DNA of 14,216 nucleotides, from positions 1 to 14,216 of the forward strand of contig JANNMJ010000075.1 in the NCBI GenBank assembly GCA_031397815.1, read 5' to 3'. The notes beneath the pieces are model-generated. The model saw only the letters and a list, made by a program, of their open reading frames with translations, ran no database searches and was not told the DNA's origin. Source of the DNA: JANNMJ01 sp031397815 (GTDB taxonomy: Bacteria; Bacteroidota; Bacteroidia; Cytophagales; Hymenobacteraceae). Positions 6,343 to 11,218 of this stretch are shown in pieces (position 1 is the stretch's first letter; every line of letters starts with the position of its first letter). The translations under genes and the position numbers were made by a program.

Positions 6343-7992
6343 TACGCCTACGTTATACGGCCGGGTAATCGGGGCGTGGTTCGCGGCGGAGATGCCTTCG
6401 GAGATGACGCGCCGGGTATCGAGCGGGTCAATAATGGCATCGACCCAGATGCGCGCCGCCGCGTAGTACGGGGATAGTTGCTCGTCGTACCGCGCTTTGA
6501 TGCGGTCTAGAAGCTCTTTTTCGGCTTCCGGGGTAATTACTTCCCCCTTCGCCTTCAACGACGCTACCTGAATCTGAAGGAGCGTATTCGCCGCTGCCGC
6601 GCCGCTCATCACCGCGAGCTGCGCCGTCGGCCACGCCACGATGAGGCGCGGGTCGTAGGCTTTGCCGCACATCGCGTAGTTACCGGCGCCGTAGGAGTTG
6701 CCGACGAGAATCGTGAATTTCGGCACCACCGAATTCGCCATCGCCGACACCATTTTCGCGCCGTCCTTGATGATGCCGTTGTGCTCGGACTGGGAGCCGA
6801 CCATAAACCCGCTCACGTCTTGCAGGAACACGAGGGGGATTTTTTTCTGGTTGCAGTTCATAATAAACCGCGCGGCTTTATCAGCAGAATCCGAATAAAT
6901 CACGCCGCCCATCTGCATCCCCGTCTTCTTGCTCTTGACGATTTTGCGCTGGTTCGCCACGATGCCCACCGCCCAGCCGTCGATGCGCGCCAAGCCGCAG
7001 AGGAGCGTTTGGCCGTAGCCTTCCTTGTACTCCTCGAACTCGGAATTATCGACCAAGCGGTAGATGATTTCGCGCATGTCGTACGGCTTCACGCGGTCGG
7101 CGGGGAAGAGGCCGTAAATCTCTTTTTCTTCGAGGGCGGGCTTGGTGGGCGCCGTGCGGCTGAACCCCGCTTTCGGCTCTTCGCCGAGCTTGTCGAAGAT
7201 GTTGCGGATGCGCGTCAGGGCGTCGTTATCGTCCTTGCACTGGTAATCGGTGACGCCCGAAATCTGCGAGTGCGTGGTGGCGCCGCCGAGGGTTTCGTTA
7301 TCGATAGACTCGCCGATGGCCGATTTCACGAGGTACGAACCCGCCAGAAACACCGACCCCGACCCATCGACAATCAGCGCCTCGTCCGACATAATCGGCA
7401 GGTACGCCCCGCCCGCCACGCACGGCCCCATAATGGCGGCAATCTGAATCAGCCCCATCGACGACATCACCGCGTTATTGCGGAAGATGCGCCCGAAATG
7501 CTCTTTATCGGGGAAGATTTCGTCCTGCATCGGCAGGTAAACCCCCGCCGAATCGACCAAATACACAATCGGCAGGCGGTTTTCGATGGCGATTTCCTGT
7601 GCCCGCAGATTCTTCTTGCCCGTAATCGGGAACCACGCCCCCGCTTTCACCGTGGCATCGTTCGCCACGACCACCGCCTGACGGCCCTGAATCCGGCCAA
7701 TCACCACCACCACGCCGCCCGACGGGCAGCCGCCGTGCTCGGCATACATCCCCTCCCCGGCGAGGGCGGCGATTTCGAGCGGCTCCGTCCCGGGGTCCAC
7801 GAGCGCCGCGATGCGCTCACGCGCCGTGAGCTTGCCTTTCGCCTTGTGCGCCTCCATCCGCTTGGCGCCCCCACCGAGGGCGGCCTTTTTCAGGCGTTCG
7901 CGGAGCTGATACAGGAGCTGCTTGTTCTGGTCGTCGTTCTGGTGGTAGGCGAGGTCGCGCACGGGGGCGGGCGCAGCGGCGGGCTGGGTCAT
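6331..7992 (-). CDS. Acyl-CoA carboxylase carboxyltransferase (beta) subunit
   Basis: A 553-residue crotonase-fold carboxyltransferase that moves CO2 from carboxybiotin to an acyl-CoA. The N-terminal half has the biotin-carboxyl-carrier/acyl-CoA oxyanion loop MGPCVAGGAYLP at residues 188-199, the C-terminal half has the second loop GNSYGAGNYAMCG at 431-443. Other family marks are GKLTARERI (53-61), FPDKEHFGRIFRNNA, and QDVSGFMVGSQSE (391-403). The motifs follow methylcrotonyl-CoA carboxylase beta more closely than PccB, so leucine breakdown is plausible, but substrate is not settled. No biotin carboxylase or carrier gene is in the window. The start at 7992 (MTQPAAAP) was chosen because homologues begin shortly before the NDDQNK...LRERLKKAALGGG segment, and because the frame further upstream runs into the 42-bp repeat and past the predicted promoter. 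The TAA stop lies inside the hairpin repeat. Confidence 0.95.
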   Translation of the reverse strand: MTQPAAAPAPVRDLAYHQNDDQNKQLLYQLRERLKKAALGGGAKRMEAHKAKGKLTARERIAALVDPGTEPLEIAALAGEGMYAEHGGCPSGGVVVVIGRIQGRQAVVVANDATVKAGAWFPITGKKNLRAQEIAIENRLPIVYLVDSAGVYLPMQDEIFPDKEHFGRIFRNNAVMSSMGLIQIAAIMGPCVAGGAYLPIMSDEALIVDGSGSVFLAGSYLVKSAIGESIDNETLGGATTHSQISGVTDYQCKDDNDALTRIRNIFDKLGEEPKAGFSRTAPTKPALEEKEIYGLFPADRVKPYDMREIIYRLVDNSEFEEYKEGYGQTLLCGLARIDGWAVGIVANQRKIVKSKKTGMQMGGVIYSDSADKAARFIMNCNQKKIPLVFLQDVSGFMVGSQSEHNGIIKDGAKMVSAMANSVVPKFTILVGNSYGAGNYAMCGKAYDPRLIVAWPTAQLAVMSGAAAANTLLQIQVASLKAKGEVITPEAEKELLDRIKARYDEQLSPYYAAARIWVDAIIDPLDTRRVISEGISAANHAPITRPYNVGVIQT

Positions 7993-8047
7993 TGGCCGAA
8001 AGTTGGGGAGTGTGGGAAAGCCGCGCCGGGGAGCCGGAGCGGCTTCA

Positions 8048-8079
8048 CGAAGGTACGCGGGCAGGGGTATAGGCATCAA
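8048..8079 (-). promoter_or_regulatory. Probable promoter of the carboxylase gene
   Basis: On the minus strand TTG (8077-8079) is followed after 21 bp by TACCTTCG (8048-8055), close to the Bacteroidota -33 TTG / -7 TAnnTTTG arrangement. The start codon at 7992 lies 55 bp downstream of the box. This is the only -7 box in the window for which a TTG at about the right distance was seen, and it supports the short start of the gene. Confidence 0.5.
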
Positions 8080-8136
8080 GGGGAGCGCCTGCCGCGTGCG
8101 ATAGAAATGCGCCGCCCGGGGGTGCGGGCCAAAGCC

Positions 8137-8346
8137 CGGGCGCTCATACAAGAGCGCCGACTTGCCTAGATTTAGCTGAGATCTACTACGCAACAGCGTC
8201 GATACCCCGACATTGTACTGAGGTCTATTATCCAGCAGCGTCGGCACCTTGACATTGTGCTTAGGTCTATTATTCAGCAGCGTCGGTATCCTGACATTTT
8301 ACTTAGGTCTACTACGCAACAGCGCCGACACCTTTACATTGAGCTT
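8137..8346. repeat. 42-bp tandem array, four clear and one degenerate unit
   Basis: Units begin at 8179, 8221, 8263 and 8305, exactly 42 bp apart (AGRTCTAYTA...CAGCGYCGRYA...), with a degenerate fifth at 8137-8178. Units 1 and 4 share CTACTACGCAACAGCG and units 2 and 3 share TCTATTATYCAGCAGCG. On the minus strand each unit is 14 codons reading roughly xxNVxVxTLLRSRP, but unit 3 has an in-frame TAA. The array occupies most of the 419-bp gene-free stretch 7993-8411, between the two divergent promoters. A GC-rich 8-bp stem (8113-8120 with 8135-8142) abuts its left end. Confidence 0.9.
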
Positions 8347-8375
8347 GGATCGACCCGTACGTAGCCGCGACCCGT

Positions 8376-8383
8376 TACTTTTG
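8376..8383 (+). promoter_or_regulatory. Probable -7 box for the winged-helix gene (TACTTTTG)
   Basis: TACTTTTG fits the TAnnTTTG consensus exactly and lies 28 bp before the ATG at 8412. No TTG was found at the usual -33 distance. The 42-bp array ends 29 bp upstream of the box. Confidence 0.5.
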
Positions 8384-8411
8384 TCCCATAACCCGTCTTC
8401 TGACCCGCCCG

Positions 8412-8822
8412 ATGACTAATCCCTATGACCCCATCGAAGCCTTCGCGCACCGCCTGTATCAGCGCGACAACCCCGCTCCTACCCCCCTGCGCTTCGACCG
8501 CGAGAGCGTGTTGACTCGCCTTGCCGACGGGGTAGCTGCTGCCGGTTTGCAGCATTACCCGCGCGCCCACCGCAGCGCCGCCGAGCTGCTTTACGCCTTT
8601 CTGGGCCAATCCGAATGGAGCGCCCTAGCGCTGGCTCGCACCCTCAACCGCGCCGATACGTGGGTGACGCGCAACCTGCGCGGCTTGGCTGCTCGTAGTT
8701 ACGCCGAATCTTTCCGCCTGCCCACCGACGGCCGCTACTGGCACTACCGCCTCACCCCCGCCGGCGAAGACTGGGTCCAGAGCCTCGTGCAAGCTCCGCT
8801 CCCCGAGCCGCCTGCTGCTTAG
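8412..8822 (+). CDS. Small winged-helix protein, possible transcriptional regulator
   Basis: A 136-residue soluble protein not matched to a named family. Residues ~55-125 look like a winged helix-turn-helix: a helix RSAAELLYAFLG, then SALALARTLNRADTWVTRNLRGLAARSY as helix-turn-recognition helix, then a wing GRYWHYRLTPAGEDWV, the last part being typical of MarR- and PadR-like domains. The N-terminal 50 residues (IEAFAHRLYQRDNPAP...) are of unknown function and could dimerise. It is divergent from the carboxylase gene with the 42-bp array in between, so it may control that gene or itself, which is inference only. It could also be a non-DNA-binding winged-helix protein. Confidence 0.7.
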   Translation: MTNPYDPIEAFAHRLYQRDNPAPTPLRFDRESVLTRLADGVAAAGLQHYPRAHRSAAELLYAFLGQSEWSALALARTLNRADTWVTRNLRGLAARSYAESFRLPTDGRYWHYRLTPAGEDWVQSLVQAPLPEPPAA

Positions 8823-8840
8823 TGCGTTTCGGGGGCTTTT
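8800..8840 (+). terminator. Weak intrinsic terminator for the winged-helix gene
   Basis: TCCCCGA (8800-8806) can pair with TCGGGGG (8829-8835, one wobble pair), followed by CTTTT at 8836-8840. The loop is long (22 nt) and contains the stop codon, so this is a weak candidate; the better hairpin at 9067-9104 may serve instead. Confidence 0.3.
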
Positions 8841-8866
8841 ATGCGGGGTTCTAGTCGCGTGGGGTG

Positions 8867-9043
8867 TATTCGCAGGTCTCTTGAGTTGCCAACCTACGTA
8901 CCCGGCACCGTCCCGGTGCCGGAGCTAATGAGACCAATCGGCCCCCAACCACCGGCACCGAGACGGTGCCGGATACGTAGGAATGCGCCGATTGGGATGG
9001 CGGGCCAGAGGCCCGCGAATAGCCCGCACGGGGCAGAGCCCCG
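8867..9043. repeat. Family 1 palindromic intergenic repeat, copy 2
   Basis: A 30-bp inverted repeat, 8893-8922 against 8952-8981, has two mismatches and a 29-bp spacer; each arm is a CCGGCACCG / CGGTGCCGG hairpin. To the right follow CGGGCC-AGA-GGCCCG (9001-9015) and CGGGGC-AGA-GCCCCG (9029-9043), spaced 13 nt apart exactly as the corresponding pair in the copy at 1-138. To the left a decayed counterpart (ATTCGCAGGTCTCTTGA, 8868-8884) matches the reverse complement of 97-113. The element is inverted relative to copy 1. It fills most of the 304-bp gene-free stretch 8823-9126. Confidence 0.88.
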
Positions 9044-9066
9044 CGCGAGTACTTGGGAAACACGCG

Positions 9067-9104
9067 AAACGCCCGCCGGTCACGAGGTGGACCAGCGGGC
9101 GTTT
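9067..9104. terminator. Bidirectional intrinsic terminator
   Basis: AAACGCCCGC (9067-9076) pairs perfectly with GCGGGCGTTT (9095-9104), and the stem continues past one mismatch as GGTC/GACC around an 8-nt loop. The A and T ends make it usable on both strands. On the minus strand it lies 23 bp after the MlaD-like stop codon; on the plus strand it would stop any read-through from the winged-helix gene. Confidence 0.75.
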
Positions 9105-9126
9105 GATACGAATGACGGCTTACCGC

Positions 9127-10134
9127 CTACTTCTTCTTAGGCGGCGGCGTCACGTCCACCGCCCCGGCTTTCTTCACAATCACCTTATCATTCCCCGTCA
9201 CCGACGTCGCCTCTTGCACGCGGGATTTCGAGAAGACCGAGAAGCTCACGTACCGCTTCGGGTTTTCCTTGAAGTCGACGAGGAGCTTGTCGAGGTCGGC
9301 GGAAGACTTGTTGAGGTTGGTGTAGAGCGAGTCGTCGTACATGAGCTTGCCGAGCGAGCCGTTCTTCGAGTTGAGCTGCGCGACGAGCTTGTGCGCGGCC
9401 GTGGCCGTAGAGTCCAGCTCGCGGACCACTTTGGCGAAATTGACGTCCTTGAGCGAGTCGCTGAGGAGTGCGAGGTTGTTACTGAGGCGGTCGAGCTTGC
9501 GCGCCGTGCCCTTGAAAGAGGTCGTGAGCGACGCCATATTGGCCGTAATCTCGGCGATGTTCGCTTGGTTCTGCACCAGCAATTGCCGCAGCGCCGCCGT
9601 AGAAGCCTCCGAGTTGGCGAGGGTGGCCTGAATGCTCTTCTTGGCATCCACGTTGAACACCTCGTTGAACTTGATGAGCGTCGAGTCAATGCGCCCGATG
9701 AGCGGCTGCGCTTTCGAGGCGAACAAATCGGTGAGGCTTTGCGGAGCGAATGAGCGGAGGGTTTCGCCGCCTTCGTACTTCACGCGGCTGTGGCCCATGT
9801 TGAGGTCAATCATCTTCCCGCCGAGGAGCGACGACGACGCGAGCACCGCGACGGTCGAATCGCCCAGCTCCAGCTTCTTATCCACCTCAATCGTGACGCG
9901 CACCGAGTTCGCGCGGTCCTGCTTCAGCTCGATATGCTTCACGATACCCACCTTCACGCCCTGATCCACGACCGGCGACGATACCGCCAAGCCCTCTACG
10001 TTCGGGTACTCGGCGTAATAGGTGCGGGTGGACGAAAAGAAGTCGGTACCGCGCAGGAATCGGTACCCAAAATACAGAAACGTGCACGCGACCAAGGCCA
10101 GCAGGGCAACGCGTAACTCTTTAGAAAAACGCAC
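9127..10134 (-). CDS. MlaD-family (MCE domain) lipid transport protein
   Basis: A 335-residue protein anchored in the inner membrane by one N-terminal segment (residues ~8-25) with the rest in the periplasm. The MCE domain spans ~36-113 (YYAEYPNVEGLAVSSPVVDQGVKVGIV ... ASSSLLGGKMIDL in two blocks). Residues ~130-290 are long amphipathic helices rich in heptad-like spacing (LVQNQANIAEITANMASLT, LDSTATAAHKLVAQL), which in this family build a helical barrel or needle. NPKRYVSFSVF near residues 290-300 is typical of Bacteroidota members, and the C-terminus is Lys/Pro-rich. MCE proteins carry phospholipids between membranes with an ABC transporter, which is not in the window. The start is GTG at 10134, preceded by an AT-rich stretch. 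It follows the amidase gene after 169 bp that hold no recognised promoter or gene. Confidence 0.9.
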   Translation of the reverse strand: MRFSKELRVALLALVACTFLYFGYRFLRGTDFFSSTRTYYAEYPNVEGLAVSSPVVDQGVKVGIVKHIELKQDRANSVRVTIEVDKKLELGDSTVAVLASSSLLGGKMIDLNMGHSRVKYEGGETLRSFAPQSLTDLFASKAQPLIGRIDSTLIKFNEVFNVDAKKSIQATLANSEASTAALRQLLVQNQANIAEITANMASLTTSFKGTARKLDRLSNNLALLSDSLKDVNFAKVVRELDSTATAAHKLVAQLNSKNGSLGKLMYDDSLYTNLNKSSADLDKLLVDFKENPKRYVSFSVFSKSRVQEATSVTGNDKVIVKKAGAVDVTPPPKKK

Positions 10135-10303
10135 GGTAATTGGTTTTTAATTTTCAGTATTCCGCCTTCAGGCCTTGTATCGGGTTAACGGTTCGTGATT
10201 TTTGATTCTGTCAGCCGCTTCTTTCTATTCATTCTAGAGGAAGCCGAAAAATCAAAACCTGCGAAACCGTCCGTCCAGAACAGCGCCGTAAACGCGAAAA
10301 ACG

Positions 10304-11158
10304 CTAATCGAGGGCTTCAAGCTGTCGCTTATACGCCTTGAACGCCTTGAAGATCGCTGCGGCCGTGTACGCTTGCCCGTCGGAAGTGTTGAGCAGCTTT
10401 TCGTCGGCGGGGTTGGTCAGGAAGCCTGCTTCGATGAGAACCGATGGCATCGCGGTCTTCCAGAGGACGATGAAACCGGCTTGTTTTACGCCCCGGCTCG
10501 GTCGTCCGGCGGCCCGAAGCTGCCGGTCGGCCTGCTGAGCAAACCGCAGCGAGTTTTCGATGTAGGCGCTTTGGAAGAGCGAAAACAGAATATGACTTTG
10601 GGGGGAATGCGGGTCGAAGCCGCCGTAGTTCTGCTTGTAGTCGCGCTCCTGCAACACGACGGCGTTCTCGCGCTTCGCGACATTGAGGTTCGCGTCGGAC
10701 TTTGCCGGTCCCATCGTCCAGATTTCCGTCCCCCGCGCCGCCGACGGCCCCGAGTTGAGGTGAATCGAGATGAAAACGTCGGCGCCGGCGCGGTTCGCGA
10801 TTTCCGCGCGCTCAATCAGCTCCACGAACACATCCGTCTTGCGGGTGTAGATGACTTTCGTATCGGGCATCGAATCCTGAATCCGCCGCCCCACGCCGAG
10901 CGCCAGCTTCAGGGCGATATCAGCCTCGAACGCGCTTTTGCCGTTGCAGCCTTTGTCTTTCCCGCCGTGCCCCGCATCAATCACCACGGTGCGGACTTTG
11001 TAGGGGCGCGCTGCCACGCTGCCCTTCCAGCTACTCATACTCAAGCCGATAGCCACCAAACACACGACTACCCACGCGAAACCGGCCCGGCCGTGCGTTA
11101 GGAGGCGCGTGAATCGCCGACGGCGGCGGGGTAAAGTGGAGGGGCGGGCGTCGGGCAT
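10304..11158 (-). CDS. N-acetylmuramoyl-L-alanine amidase (Amidase_3)
   Basis: A 284-residue zinc amidase that cuts the bond between N-acetylmuramic acid and L-alanine in peptidoglycan. A basic N-terminus (RRRRR at 11-15) is followed by one membrane segment at ~26-41, so it is a membrane-anchored periplasmic enzyme or carries an uncleaved signal. The Amidase_3 domain fills 55-280: zinc ligands His64 (DAGHGG), Glu78 (FEADI) and His133 (SIHLNS), and catalytic Glu243 (VLIEAGFLTNP). An insert around 145-200 (WTMGPAKSDANLN...SPQSHILF) may be a regulatory helix as in AmiB/AmiC-type enzymes. It is followed on the same strand by the MlaD-like gene and is divergent from lptD. Confidence 0.92.
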   Translation of the reverse strand: MPDARPSTLPRRRRRFTRLLTHGRAGFAWVVVCLVAIGLSMSSWKGSVAARPYKVRTVVIDAGHGGKDKGCNGKSAFEADIALKLALGVGRRIQDSMPDTKVIYTRKTDVFVELIERAEIANRAGADVFISIHLNSGPSAARGTEIWTMGPAKSDANLNVAKRENAVVLQERDYKQNYGGFDPHSPQSHILFSLFQSAYIENSLRFAQQADRQLRAAGRPSRGVKQAGFIVLWKTAMPSVLIEAGFLTNPADEKLLNTSDGQAYTAAAIFKAFKAYKRQLEALD

Positions 11159-11162
11159 CGGC

Positions 11163-11170
11163 TAATTTTG
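11163..11170 (+). promoter_or_regulatory. Probable -7 box for lptD (TAATTTTG)
   Basis: TAATTTTG is an exact TAnnTTTG match. A start of transcription near 11176 would give a leader of about 40 nt before the ATG at 11219. No TTG -33 box was seen. Its last base is two bases from the opposite-strand box at 11173-11180. Confidence 0.5.
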
Positions 11171-11172
11171 CA

Positions 11173-11180
11173 CAAAACTA
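11173..11180 (-). promoter_or_regulatory. Probable -7 box for the amidase gene (TAGTTTTG)
   Basis: On the minus strand this reads TAGTTTTG, an exact TAnnTTTG match. Transcription starting near 11166-11168 would give a leader of only about 8-10 nt before the ATG at 11158. It faces the lptD box head-on; together they form an imperfect palindrome, TAATTTTG-CA-CAAAACTA. Confidence 0.5.
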
Positions 11181-11218
11181 GGTTGTTCCTTCTGGCTTCG
11201 TCGTCTGTGCTACGTTTT

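Noticed and set aside
6781..8169. 462-codon open frame on the plus strand
   Set aside because: Antisense to the carboxylase gene, His/Arg-rich and without a domain, while the minus-strand protein is a clear family member.
7993..8247. 85-residue N-terminal extension of the carboxylase
   Set aside because: It translates the 42-bp array and upstream DNA, and lies across the predicted promoter; homologues begin near the ATG at 7992.
8137..8346. CRISPR-like array
   Set aside because: Units are contiguous with no unique spacers, and no cas genes are present.
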